DNA from: Clostridiaceae bacterium
Lineage (GTDB): Bacteria > Bacillota > Clostridia > Lachnospirales > Lachnospiraceae
Length of the DNA stretch: 64,000 bases
Reading direction: 5' to 3'
Assembly (NCBI GenBank): GCA_009911305.1
Contig: QXXC01000008.1
Coordinates: 1-64,000, forward strand
In this document: in pieces, positions 35,646-44,259 of the stretch
How the letters are laid out: the number at the start of each line of letters is the position of its first letter
Position numbering within the stretch: position 1 is the stretch's first letter
The notes under the pieces: model-generated
What the model saw: the letters and a program-made list of their open reading frames with translations, nothing else
Databases searched by the model: none
Told to the model about the DNA's origin: nothing
Program-made: the position numbers and the translations under genes

Positions 35646-36659
35646 ATGATTATCATAATGAAACCGCGCGCCTCGGAGGCGTCGGTACAGAAAGTAACAA
35701 ACCTGATCGAATCAAAGGGCCTTGTCGTCCATCTCTCAAAGGGCGATCAGGTAACCATCATCGGCGTAGTCGGCGATAAGGCCAGGCTTGCCGGCAGCAA
35801 CATCGAGATCTCCGACGAGGTGGACAAGGTTGTATCCGTCACAGAATCCTATAAAGTCGCCAACCGCAAGTTCCACCCGGAACCGACAGCGATCGCGCTC
35901 CAAAACACGGTTCTCGGGCCGTCCACGCTCACAGTGATGTCCGGTCCCTGCGCAATCGAAAGCCGGGAGCAGCTCCTGGAAACGGCCTTTGCCGTAAAAA
36001 AGGCCGGCGCGACCGTGCTACGGGGCGGCGCCTATAAGCCCAGAACCTCCCCCTACTCCTTCCAGGGCCTGGAGACAGAGGGACTTAAATATATGGAGGA
36101 AGCCAGAGAAGCCACCGGCCTCTCCGTGATCTGCGAGGTGACCAGCGCGCATGCCATTGAGGAGGCGGTCCGGTATGTGGATATGCTCCAGATCGGAGCC
36201 AGAAACATGCAGAATTTCGAGCTTTTAAAGGAAGCCGGGAAAACACGCCTCCCCATCCTTTTAAAACGCGGCCTGTCCGCCACCATTGACGAGTGGCTGA
36301 ACGCGGCGGAATACATTATGTCAGAGGGAAATGAAAACGTGGCGCTCTGCGAGAGGGGCATCCGCACCTATGAAACCTCCACGCGGAACACGCTGGATTT
36401 AAGCGCCGTCCCGGTGCTGCGCGAAAAGACGCATCTGCCCATTATCGTGGATCCCAGCCATGCCACCGGCGTGCGGGCCTATGTCGGGCCGCTTGCAAAG
36501 GCCGCCGTGGCGGCGGGAGCCGACGGCCTGATGATCGAGACGCACCCATGTCCGGAAAAAGCGCTTTCCGACGGGCCCCAGTCCCTGACCTTTGACCAGT
36601 TTGAAACGCTGATGGATGAGCTGAAGCCCTACGCGCAGCTATCGGGCAGAGAACTTTAA
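35646..36659 (+). CDS. aroF: 3-deoxy-7-phosphoheptulonate synthase
   Basis: 337 residues, DAHP synthase of the AroA-beta type. Condenses PEP and erythrose-4-phosphate, the first shikimate step. An N-terminal ferredoxin-like regulatory domain (1-70, [20 protein letters not shown]) precedes the barrel with [29 protein letters not shown] and IVDPSHATG. The N-terminal domain mediates feedback inhibition in homologues. First of three shikimate/tyrosine genes; tyrA follows 13 bp later. Confidence 0.97.
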   Translation: MIIIMKPRASEASVQKVTNLIESKGLVVHLSKGDQVTIIGVVGDKARLAGSNIEISDEVDKVVSVTESYKVANRKFHPEPTAIALQNTVLGPSTLTVMSGPCAIESREQLLETAFAVKKAGATVLRGGAYKPRTSPYSFQGLETEGLKYMEEAREATGLSVICEVTSAHAIEEAVRYVDMLQIGARNMQNFELLKEAGKTRLPILLKRGLSATIDEWLNAAEYIMSEGNENVALCERGIRTYETSTRNTLDLSAVPVLREKTHLPIIVDPSHATGVRAYVGPLAKAAVAAGADGLMIETHPCPEKALSDGPQSLTFDQFETLMDELKPYAQLSGREL

Positions 36660-36672
36660 GCAGGAGGAAGCT

Positions 36673-37770
36673 ATGGCACATATGACAGCGGCCTTTATCG
36701 GCCTTGGACTCATCGGCGGCTCCATCGCAAAGGGCTTAAAGCGCAGGGATCCTTCCATCCGCATCATGGCCTACATGCGCACCCGCCGCACGCTGGAGCA
36801 GGCGAAGCTGGATGGGATCGTGGACGTGATCCTCGACGGAGTGGGCGAAGCGCTTTGCGAGTGCGATATCGTCTTTTTGTGTACGCCTGTGGAATACAAC
36901 GCGGCTTATATGAGCCGGATCCGCCCCTTTTTAAAGGAAGGCGCGATCCTGACGGATGTGGGGAGCACGAAAACCGATATCCATGAAGCGGCCGGACGCC
37001 TGGGCCTGGAGCCCTTCTTTGTGGGCGGCCATCCCATGGCCGGTTCCGAAAAAACAGGCTATGAGAACGCCACGGATCACCTCCTGGAAAATGCGTACTA
37101 CATTCTCACCCCCACCCCGAACACGCCTGCAGGCGCGGTGGAAACCATGACGCAGATCGCGCGCGGCATCGGCGCGATCCCGCTTGTCCTGGATTACAGA
37201 AAACACGATCTGGCGGTCGCTGCGATCAGCCATGTGCCCCATCTCATTGCTGCAAGCCTCGTCAACCTGGTTCACGACTCAGATGATTCGGATCAGCTTA
37301 TGAAGCGGCTGGCTGCCGGGGGCTTTAAGGACATCACCAGGATCGCCTCCTCCTCCCCGGTCATGTGGGAGCAGATCTGCATGTCAAATGAGGCGAATAT
37401 TTCCCTCATGCTGGAGCGCTACATCGACTCCCTGCGGGCTGTGTGCAGACAGCTTAAAAACCGGGAACCAGGCGCCATACACCGCCTGTTTGAAGCGTCA
37501 GGCGATTACCGGAATTCCTTTGCAGACAGCTCCAAAGGCGCGATCGAACCCGTTTTTTCCTTTTCCGTGGACGTCGTGGACGAGCCGGGCGCGATCACCA
37601 TCATCTCATCCATCCTGTCCTCGCGGGGGATCAACATCAAAAATATCGGAATCAACCACAACCGCGAGGGCGGCGAGGGAGCGCTCCGCATCAGCTTTTA
37701 TGATGAGAGTTCCTTAAAAGCCGCCTGGGAACGGCTCAAAAAATATAATTACAGCCTGTTTGCCGGGTAA
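36673..37770 (+). CDS. tyrA: Prephenate dehydrogenase with ACT domain
   Basis: 365 residues. Rossmann motif IGLGLIGGSIAKG, catalytic-region histidine in GGHPMAGSEKTGYENA and AISHVPHLIAASL. The C-terminal 75 residues (VDVVDEPGAITIISSILSSR, then GINIKNIGINHNREG) are an ACT domain that probably binds tyrosine. Converts prephenate to 4-hydroxyphenylpyruvate. Confidence 0.96.
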   Translation: MAHMTAAFIGLGLIGGSIAKGLKRRDPSIRIMAYMRTRRTLEQAKLDGIVDVILDGVGEALCECDIVFLCTPVEYNAAYMSRIRPFLKEGAILTDVGSTKTDIHEAAGRLGLEPFFVGGHPMAGSEKTGYENATDHLLENAYYILTPTPNTPAGAVETMTQIARGIGAIPLVLDYRKHDLAVAAISHVPHLIAASLVNLVHDSDDSDQLMKRLAAGGFKDITRIASSSPVMWEQICMSNEANISLMLERYIDSLRAVCRQLKNREPGAIHRLFEASGDYRNSFADSSKGAIEPVFSFSVDVVDEPGAITIISSILSSRGINIKNIGINHNREGGEGALRISFYDESSLKAAWERLKKYNYSLFAG

Positions 37771-37858
37771 GGAACGGCCACAAAACACAGCACGCTCTGC
37801 CCCGGCCCGGCACAGCATCGCATCCATAACGGATGCAGCAAAGAAACGAGGTTATTTT

Positions 37859-39142
37859 ATGAAATTTTCCAGAACCACATGTCTCCGGGGGGAAATCGCC
37901 GTTCCGGGCGACAAATCCATTTCCCACCGAAGCATTATGCTCGGCGCTCTGGCGGACGGAACGACGCAGATCCAAGGCTTCCTGCGCGGCGCGGACTGCT
38001 TGTCCACCATCGCATGCTTTTCAAAAATGGGGATTTCCATTGAACAAAAAAGCGATATGGTGCTCGTCCACGGAAACGGCCTGCGCGGGCTCAAAAAACC
38101 GCGGGAGGTTCTCGACTGCGGCAACAGCGGCACCACCACGCGCCTGATCTCCGGCATTCTGGCGGCGCAGGCATTTGACGTCACGCTCACCGGGGACGCA
38201 TCGATTCAGAAACGGCCCATGAAGCGCATCATCACGCCGCTCTCACAGATGGGGGCGTGTATTGAAAGCCTTTCCGGAAACGGCTGCGCCCCGCTGCATA
38301 TCACAGGAACCGCGCTGCGCGGCATTCACTATCAGACCCCCGTGGCCTCCGCCCAGGTAAAATCCGCCATCCTTCTGGCCGGGCTTTACGCAGAAGGAGA
38401 AACGGCCGTGACCGAGCCCTATGTGTCGCGCAACCACACAGAGCTCATGCTTTCCGCCTTCGGCGCAGATATCCGGACACAGGGAACCACCGCTCTCATA
38501 CGCCCCGGATCACCTCTGCGCGCACAGGCGATCACCGTGCCGGGCGATATATCATCCGCCGCTTTTTTCATCGCCGCCGCGCTGATTCTCCCCGGCTCTG
38601 AGATCCTGATAAAGGGCGTGGGCGTCAACCCGACCCGCGACGGCATCCTGCGCGTCTGCCGCAGCATGGGCGCGGACGTGACGCTCTTAAACGGTACCGA
38701 TGGCCCCGGCGAGCCCACAGCGGATCTGCTCGTCCGCTCCAAAAGCCTCAAAGGATGCGCCATTGGCGGCAGCCTGATCCCCACACTCATAGACGAACTC
38801 CCCGTCATTGCCGTGCTCGCCTGCTTCGCAGACGGCGAAACCGTCATCCGCGATGCGGCGGAGCTAAAGGTCAAGGAATCCAACCGCATCACCGCCATGA
38901 CCGAAGGACTGCGCGCCATGGGAGCGGACGTGACGGAGACAGAGGACGGGATGATAATCCGGGGAGGAAAACCGCTTCACGGGGCTGTCATTGACAGCAA
39001 AAAGGATCACCGCATCGCCATGAGCTTTGCCGTCGCCGCGCTCGCCGCCGACGGGGAAACCACCATACGGGACGCGGAGTGCGTCGATATCTCCTATCCG
39101 AAGTTTTATGCGGATTTGAAGCGTCTGGCATGTGAACCGTAA
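37859..39142 (+). CDS. aroA: 3-phosphoshikimate 1-carboxyvinyltransferase (EPSP synthase)
   Basis: 427 residues. Joins PEP to shikimate-3-phosphate. Signatures are VPGDKSISHRSIMLGALA, LDCGNSGTTTRLISG (with the glyphosate-site region), KSAILLAGLYAEG and KVKESNRI, plus DHRIAMSFAVAAL. ATG at 37859 was chosen for homology; it is preceded by GAGG. A hairpin GCATCC-GGATGC (37820-37837) lies in the tyrA-aroA gap. Confidence 0.97.
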   Translation: MKFSRTTCLRGEIAVPGDKSISHRSIMLGALADGTTQIQGFLRGADCLSTIACFSKMGISIEQKSDMVLVHGNGLRGLKKPREVLDCGNSGTTTRLISGILAAQAFDVTLTGDASIQKRPMKRIITPLSQMGACIESLSGNGCAPLHITGTALRGIHYQTPVASAQVKSAILLAGLYAEGETAVTEPYVSRNHTELMLSAFGADIRTQGTTALIRPGSPLRAQAITVPGDISSAAFFIAAALILPGSEILIKGVGVNPTRDGILRVCRSMGADVTLLNGTDGPGEPTADLLVRSKSLKGCAIGGSLIPTLIDELPVIAVLACFADGETVIRDAAELKVKESNRITAMTEGLRAMGADVTETEDGMIIRGGKPLHGAVIDSKKDHRIAMSFAVAALAADGETTIRDAECVDISYPKFYADLKRLACEP

Positions 39143-39194
39143 CACACAGATGTCTTCCTGTGCATGTTTCTGTGAATGTTTCTTCATATTCATC

Positions 39195-39222
39195 TTGCAT
39201 TTTTCTGTTTTTATGCTATAAT
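39195..39222 (+). promoter_or_regulatory. Promoter of thiamine-transport operon
   Basis: -35 TTGCAT (39195-39200), 16-bp spacer, -10 TATAAT (39217-39222), just before the TPP riboswitch. Confidence 0.7.
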
Positions 39223-39235
39223 CAAAACAAAAAAG

Positions 39236-39328
39236 AACCAGGGGAGCTTGTGAGGCAGGCTGAGAGGAAATTCCACAATTTCGACCCTTTACCTGATTTG
39301 GATAATGCCAACGTAGGGATGTTTATAC
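39236..39328 (+). promoter_or_regulatory. TPP riboswitch (THI element)
   Basis: Canonical aptamer parts: AGGGGAGCTTGTGAGGCAGG, GCTGAGAGGAAA, GACCCTTTACCTGATTTGG and ATAATGCCAACGTAGGGAT. It senses thiamin pyrophosphate and here should switch the following terminator to control the thiX-like transporter genes. Confidence 0.97.
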
Positions 39329-39344
39329 TGAAGTCTTTGCAGAT

Positions 39345-39371
39345 CGCCGTTATCCGGCGATCTTTTTTATT
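39345..39371 (+). terminator. Riboswitch-controlled terminator
   Basis: AGATCGCCG-TTATC-CGGCGATCT followed by TTTTT, about 20 nt after the TPP aptamer; the expected expression platform. Confidence 0.88.
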
Positions 39372-39384
39372 CCCGGGCCCGCAG

Positions 39385-39490
39385 TGCTCCATCCAGCCAG
39401 CAATCAGACTGTCAGAACCGCCTGTTTTGCCATCTGCTGCGTTGTCGTCAGTCACGGTGCCACCGCATCGCCCCCGCCCTCTGCGCGCCC
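39385..39490. repeat. Partial copy of repeat family 3 in the leader
   Basis: Reverse-oriented fragment matching the right half of the element at 40607-40754: CTCCATCCAG at the end, then GTCAGAACCGCCTGTTTTGC and CATCTGCTGCGTTGTCGTCA. It sits between the riboswitch terminator and the permease gene. Confidence 0.75.
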
Positions 39491-39522
39491 CCGCATAACG
39501 ACACGAAAGGAGTCCGAACGAC

Positions 39523-40278
39523 ATGAAACAACTGCTCCCAAAGCTGGCCCCCGCCTCCTTCCTTCTGATTCTCCTGCTTTTCTGGGAAAGCGCGGTACGG
39601 CTTTTGTCTGTCCCGCTCTATGTGCTCCCCTCCCCCCTAAAGGTGCTGCAAACGCTCTTTGCGGAGCTTCCCACCCTCTTTGCCCATGGCCGGGTTACGG
39701 TTATGGAAGCCGCCGCGGGCATTGCCATCTCCCTGGCGCTGGCGCTGCTTCTGGGAATTGTGATGGACTGCTTTCCCCTGTTCCGGCATGGCCTGTATCC
39801 GGTTTTTGTGGTGACGCAGACAATTCCCATGATCGTCCTGGCCCCCATTCTCATTATCTATATGGGCTTTGGAGCCGCGCCGAAGATCCTGACTGTCATT
39901 CTGATGTGCTTTTTCCCTGTGGTGGTCAGTTTTTCCGACGGCCTCTCCCAGGTAAATGAAGAATATGTACATCTGATCCGTTCCTACGGGGCAGGAAAAT
40001 GGGACGCTTACCGCCTGGTCAAGATCCCGGCCGCCCTCCCCCCGCTTCTCTCCGGCCTCAGGGTCGCCGCTACCTACAGCGTCAGCGGCGCTGTGGTCGG
40101 CGAATGGATCGGCTCCCAGGAGGGCCTGGGCTATTACCTGCTGCGGGTAAAAAACAGCTATATGCTCGACAAGGTGTTTGCCTGTGTGCTGGTTATCATT
40201 TTTCTGAGCCTGTGCATGAACGGGCTGATAGGGCTGTACCAGCGTGTTGCGCTGCCTTATATGAAAAAGGCTGGGTGA
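39523..40278 (+). CDS. thiX: ABC transporter permease, thiamine-precursor type (ThiX-like)
   Basis: 251 residues, six hydrophobic segments, BPD_transp_1 fold with the EAA-type loop SYGAGKWDAYRLVKIPAALP. The TPP riboswitch upstream and the THI5-like binding protein downstream indicate uptake of a pyrimidine precursor of thiamin such as HMP or its formylamino derivative. Specificity is inferred. The next operon gene is 1.3 kb away because repeats occupy the gap. Confidence 0.9.
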   Translation: MKQLLPKLAPASFLLILLLFWESAVRLLSVPLYVLPSPLKVLQTLFAELPTLFAHGRVTVMEAAAGIAISLALALLLGIVMDCFPLFRHGLYPVFVVTQTIPMIVLAPILIIYMGFGAAPKILTVILMCFFPVVVSFSDGLSQVNEEYVHLIRSYGAGKWDAYRLVKIPAALPPLLSGLRVAATYSVSGAVVGEWIGSQEGLGYYLLRVKNSYMLDKVFACVLVIIFLSLCMNGLIGLYQRVALPYMKKAG

Positions 40279-40297
40279 GGGGGGCTGGGGGCTGGCT

Positions 40298-40339
40298 TTG
40301 GTTTATTGTGAGAAGGCCTTGGTTTATTGTGAGAAGGCC
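40298..40339. repeat. Exact 21-bp tandem duplication
   Basis: Two identical head-to-tail copies of TTGGTTTATTGTGAGAAGGC plus C (40298-40318, 40319-40339), immediately left of the family 2 element. Confidence 0.9.
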
Positions 40340-40346
40340 GCCAGTA

Positions 40347-40471
40347 CCAACTTTTATATCCATCAGAAACCCCGCTTCCGCTCGGAGAAAAGCGCAGCGG
40401 ACGCTAAGCTCGAAAAGACCTCGCTAAGCGCCGGCGGTTTTCTACGGGTTTCTGATGGATATAAAAGTTGG
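40347..40471. repeat. Family 2 palindromic element, uninterrupted copy
   Basis: 125 bp with perfect 26-bp terminal inverted repeats (40347-40372 / 40446-40471), starting CCAACTTTTATATCCATCAG. The interior (TCGGAGAAAAGCGCAGCGGA, GCTAAGCTCGAAAAGACC) is shared with 41216-41513, where it carries an insertion. Non-coding, MITE-like. Confidence 0.88.
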
Positions 40472-40606
40472 CTCTGGCTACGTTATCAGCGGGCCTAGTA
40501 TAGCAGACAATAAATAGCTCATAGTTTTGCATTTACGCCATTTATTGATAATCCGTTGATAAAGCAATACAAATATTATGAGTTGCTTTATGAACGATGT
40601 ACTAGA

Positions 40607-40754
40607 GTTCCATCCAGTAATTAGATTGTCAGTGCCGAATATTTTGTCAGCCTGCAAGGCGGAGGAAGGAGGTGATGCGCTGGCATCGTTGACTGACGAC
40701 AACGCAGCAGATGGCAAAATAGGCGGTTCTGATACTCCAATTACTGGATGGAAC
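40607..40754. repeat. Family 3 palindromic element
   Basis: 148 bp with imperfect terminal inverted repeats: GTTCCATCCAGTAATT at left and AATTACTGGATGGAAC at right. The right half recurs in reverse at 39385-39490. No coding potential is convincing. Confidence 0.8.
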
Positions 40755-41215
40755 ATTAGCACTACAGTGAACATTCCGAAATCAGCCTATTATGAAACTG
40801 CATATCCGGCTGTGTGAAAGGCGAAATAGTCCCACTTTACTGCTGATTTTACAAAGATTTCTTTGCAAAAAGTGAGTATGATTTCAAATGTTCGCTGTAG
40901 TGCTAAAGCGTGTTTGAAAATTGCTGAATGTTCGTCAATATGCCGGAATTGGCTTGGTGTATTGCTCTTAAGCCCACATAATACCCTGGTTTTCCCAAGT
41001 ATTTGCGGTCATATTACATCGGAAATTGTGCAGTTTTTAATTTTCAGACACGCTCTGAAGCCAATGTCATCTCACTCAAATAACTGCAATATTTTTGTAT
41101 TTATGTAAATATTTTCTTTTTTAGTAAGAAAAACAAACTGACAACTGATTTTATGTAACGAGGCTATTATAAGTAAAATTATCTGTTTAATACTTATAGC
41201 CTGCCGATCGTGTAG
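40755..41215. other. Gene-free stretch inside the thi operon
   Basis: About 460 bp of AT-rich sequence with no supported gene. A short MITE-end match (TTTTCAGACACGCTC) lies at 41041-41055. With the flanking repeats it separates the permease gene from the binding-protein gene. Confidence 0.5.
41041..41055. repeat. Solo right end of the 160-bp repeat
   Basis: TTTTCAGACACGCTC followed by TG, identical to the last 15 bp of several copies. No left end is nearby. Confidence 0.5.
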
Positions 41216-41513
41216 CCAGCGTCAGGTTTTAAATCCATAAGGAACCCGTAGAAAACCGCCGGCGCTTAGCGAGGTCTTTTCGAGCTTAGAGCGTGTCTGG
41301 AAAATGCTTTCTGCCAGATGTGCGTTCCACTTTGTGGGAGATTTGGGCCAAATGAACGCGGCGCAGTGGGCTGCGTTAAGTGAATTTGGCACAAATATGC
41401 CGCAAAGTGGGGCGTGCAGATGGCGGGAATGATTTTTCAGACACACTCTGGCGTCCGCTGCGCTTTTCTCCGAGCGGAAGCGGGGTTCCGTTGGATTTAC
41501 AACCTGACACTGG
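41216..41513. repeat. Family 2 element interrupted by a 160-bp MITE
   Basis: Terminal repeats CCAGCGTCAGGTTTTAAATC (41216 on) and the imperfect complement ending GACACTGG (41513). In reverse orientation the interior matches 40347-40471, but is split at CGAGCTTA / GCGTCCGCTG by the 160-bp insertion at 41289-41448. Confidence 0.85.
41289..41448. mobile_element. 160-bp MITE-like element with TA target site
   Basis: Starts GAGCGTGTCTGGAAAATG and ends CAGACACACTC; same length and orientation as 45077-45236 and nearly identical inside. It is preceded by TA and followed by TG. The empty site in the sister repeat reads CGAGCTTAGCGTCC, so TA was duplicated and one copy later changed to TG. Confidence 0.85.
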
Positions 41514-41584
41514 CGGCCCCCTCACGATAAACCACGGCCCGCCACACATCACTTCACTTCATTAAAATAAACAAGGAGAACATC

Positions 41585-42640
41585 ATGAAAAAACACCTTT
41601 TGACCGCATACTGCGCAGCCGGACTCCTAACCGCCTGCTGCCTGACTGCCCTGACTGCCTGTTCCTCAGGCGCATCCGACCCCAAGCCAGCGCAGACGAA
41701 CGCCGCTGTACCAGAGGACACCCCAAACGCGCCGGACGACTCCCCGGAAAAAGTAACCGTCATCTTAGACTACGCAGCCAATACAAACCACACAGGCATG
41801 TATGTTGCCCTAAAGAACGGCTACTACGCCGAACAAGGGCTGGATGTGCAGATTATCGAACCCACCGAGGGTGCAACCGCCACGCTGGTGGCAGTCGGAA
41901 AGGGCGATTTCGGGGTCAGTTACCAGGAGGATGTGACCATTGCCCTGACCGCGGCGGATCCTCTGCCCGTCAAGGCCATTGCCGCCATTATCCAGCACAA
42001 TACCTCCGGCTTTGCCTCCTATAAAGAGAAAGGCATTACCTCACCCGCGGATTTCGAGGGCAGAACCTATGCCGGCTGGGGCGGCCCGGGTGAGGAGGCG
42101 GTGCTGAAGGCCGTGATGACGCAGAGCGGGGCCGACTTTTCCAGACTGAACCTTGTGATTTCGGATGGTTCCGGCTTTGAGGCCCTGAAGGATAAGGTGG
42201 ATGTCATGTGGTTTTATGAGGCGTGGGACAATATAACATGCACGCTGAATGATTTCCCCATCCACTATATGCCGGTACGCGATCTGGACGAACGCCTTGA
42301 TTACTATACCCCGGTGATCATCGCCGGGAACAGGGTCCTGGAAACACGCCCGGACATGGTGAAAAAGTTCCTCTCTGCCACAGCCAGAGGCTACGAATAC
42401 GCCGTCTCCCACCCGGCGGAAAGCGCGGCCATCCTCCATGAATATGCCCCTGATTATCCGCTCGACATGCTGGTCATGTCCCAGGAATATCTGGCGGATA
42501 AATACATGGACGACGCGCCTGCGTGGGGGGAAATGAAGGATGAGGTGTGGGACCGCTATACAGACTTTATGCTGGAATACGGCGTCATCAGCCAGCCTGT
42601 CCCGGCGGCTGACTGCTATACAAATGAATTTCTTCCCTGA
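41585..42640 (+). CDS. thiY: Thiamine-precursor ABC binding lipoprotein (NMT1/THI5-like)
   Basis: 351 residues. Lipobox LTAC near residue 26; the mature part has the NMT1 fold with TVILDYAANTNHTGMYVALK, GYYAEQGLDVQII and YQEDVTIALTAADPLPVKAI. Such proteins bind pyrimidine precursors of thiamin. RBS AAGGAG 7 bp before ATG. thiZ follows 15 bp after the stop. The nearest upstream promoter visible is beyond the repeat block. Confidence 0.92.
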   Translation: MKKHLLTAYCAAGLLTACCLTALTACSSGASDPKPAQTNAAVPEDTPNAPDDSPEKVTVILDYAANTNHTGMYVALKNGYYAEQGLDVQIIEPTEGATATLVAVGKGDFGVSYQEDVTIALTAADPLPVKAIAAIIQHNTSGFASYKEKGITSPADFEGRTYAGWGGPGEEAVLKAVMTQSGADFSRLNLVISDGSGFEALKDKVDVMWFYEAWDNITCTLNDFPIHYMPVRDLDERLDYYTPVIIAGNRVLETRPDMVKKFLSATARGYEYAVSHPAESAAILHEYAPDYPLDMLVMSQEYLADKYMDDAPAWGEMKDEVWDRYTDFMLEYGVISQPVPAADCYTNEFLP

Positions 42641-42655
42641 ACAGGAGGGTATGAC

Positions 42656-43426
42656 GTGAAGCTGCGTATTGAAAATCTGTCGTTTTCCTATGAAGACCGC
42701 CCCATCCTTGACCGCCTCTGCCTTGATGTAAAGGACGGCGAATTTGTCAGCCTCCTCGGCCCGTCCGGCTGCGGAAAATCCACGGTTCTAAAGCTTTTGA
42801 CCGGGATTCTCACGCCGCGCTCCGGGACAATCCTTGTAGACGGACAGGCCATAAACGGGGTTTCCGAACGCTTTGCCTATATGCCGCAGAACGATCTTCT
42901 GTTTCCCTGGAAAACGATTCTTGACAATGTCTGCCTGTACGGGCAGATCCACGGCTCTCTCCGTGAAATAAAAAGCAAAGCCCTTGCCTGGTTCCCGCTG
43001 TTCGGCCTTGAAGGGTATGAACATGCGTACCCCTCTTCCCTGTCAGGGGGTATGCGCCAGCGGGCCGCGTTCCTGCGCACCGCCCTGTGCCGTGCGGACA
43101 TCCTTCTTCTGGACGAGCCCTTTGGCGCGCTGGATGTCATCACCCGCGGTGAAATGCAGGACTGGCTGCTGCGCATGCGGGAGCAGATGAAAAAGACCGT
43201 GCTGCTGGTTACACACGATATGGACGAGGCCATTTACCTGTCGGATCGGATCCTGATCTTAAATCCTCCTCCGGACGGGCTGAGCGCCGGACTTCCCGTC
43301 CTGGCTGCCGGCCGGAACCGCGAATGGCTCTACAGCCAGAGCGCCCTGCGAGGAGAAATCTACAGCCAAATCCGGCGCACACAGACAGCGGCCGCAGCGA
43401 AAGGAGACACCTCATGCCCATTATGA
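42656..43426 (+). CDS. thiZ: ABC transporter ATPase, thiamine-precursor type (ThiZ-like)
   Basis: 256 residues. Walker A GPSGCGKST, Q-loop YMPQNDLLFPW, signature LSGGMRQRA, Walker B DILLLDEPFGALD and H-loop VTHDMDEA. Energises the adjacent permease. Starts with GTG at 42656, 7 bp after AGGAGG; a preceding ATG is out of frame. Its end overlaps the TatD-like gene by 13 bp. Confidence 0.93.
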   Translation: MKLRIENLSFSYEDRPILDRLCLDVKDGEFVSLLGPSGCGKSTVLKLLTGILTPRSGTILVDGQAINGVSERFAYMPQNDLLFPWKTILDNVCLYGQIHGSLREIKSKALAWFPLFGLEGYEHAYPSSLSGGMRQRAAFLRTALCRADILLLDEPFGALDVITRGEMQDWLLRMREQMKKTVLLVTHDMDEAIYLSDRILILNPPPDGLSAGLPVLAAGRNREWLYSQSALRGEIYSQIRRTQTAAAAKGDTSCPL

Positions 43427-44259
43427 CAAATCCGGCGCAGGCGTCCCGGCAGGCATCCCTCATGCCCCTCTGCGATGCCCATACGCATCCCGGGGAGGAC
43501 GCGGAGTGGCTGGAACGCCTCGAAAACGGGATCCTGTCCCTGATCTGCGCCTCCACCCCTCCGGAAGCAGAGGCGCTCTTCACGCGTTTAAAGCGTATCA
43601 GCAAAGCCTGTCCGGAGAACAACGGAAACAGCCTTTCTTCCTGCCTTATCCCCACAGCCGGGCTGCACCCGTGGCATGCGGATACATATTCCGTTTCCGA
43701 CATGGAGCGCTGGCTCTGTTCCTGCCCTGTGATCGGGGAAATCGGCATGGACAGCGTCTGGTGCAGCGTCCCCCTTTCCGTGCAGGAGCGCGTGTTCCGG
43801 GAACAGCTCGCGCTCGCCGTAAAGCTTTGCAGGCCGGTCATTCTCCACACCAAGGGCCAGGAAGCGCGGATCGCGCGCATCCTCCGGGAATATCCCAATA
43901 CGTATCTCATCCACTGGTATTCCTGTGAGGAATCTCTGGAGGACTATATCCGCCTTGGCTGTTATATCTCCATCGGCCCGGATGTGTGGTGGAATCCAGC
44001 CGTACAGCATGCCGCCAAAGCCGTTCCGGCTGACCGCATTCTCATTGAAACAGACGGCATGGCTGCCGTGAGCTGGGCCTTTTGTGAAGCGCCGGATCAA
44101 AAAAGGCGCCCGCTTCCCGGATCCGTATCCGGGGCGCTGGACGCCGTTCTCCTGGAGACAGCCGCGCTCCGGCACATCTCTGCGCAGGCCGCCAGGGCGC
44201 TCTTTTTCCGAAATTTAACAGAGGGCTTTCTTCAATCAATGAACGCAGCCCATCAATAG
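43414..44259 (+). CDS. TatD-family metal-dependent hydrolase
   Basis: 281 residues, shorter than typical TatD by little. Amidohydrolase motifs: PLCDAHTHPGEDAEW (first His pair), VIGEIGMDSVW, VILHTKGQEARI and ILIETDGMAA. TatD proteins are 3'-5' DNases, but several clades are of unknown substrate. The 13-bp overlap with thiZ puts it in the thiamin-precursor operon, suggesting a hydrolase for an imported precursor; this is inference. RBS AAAGGAG. Confidence 0.85.
   Translation: MPIMTNPAQASRQASLMPLCDAHTHPGEDAEWLERLENGILSLICASTPPEAEALFTRLKRISKACPENNGNSLSSCLIPTAGLHPWHADTYSVSDMERWLCSCPVIGEIGMDSVWCSVPLSVQERVFREQLALAVKLCRPVILHTKGQEARIARILREYPNTYLIHWYSCEESLEDYIRLGCYISIGPDVWWNPAVQHAAKAVPADRILIETDGMAAVSWAFCEAPDQKRRPLPGSVSGALDAVLLETAALRHISAQAARALFFRNLTEGFLQSMNAAHQ

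Noticed and set aside
40298..40339. Direct repeats that could suggest a CRISPR array
   Set aside because: Only two copies, directly adjacent without spacers, and no cas genes in the window.
41222..41446. 74-codon frame, similar to frames at 44794-45282 and 60438-60644
   Set aside because: The shared peptides arise because the frames run through copies of the 160-bp repeat; they are not a protein family.
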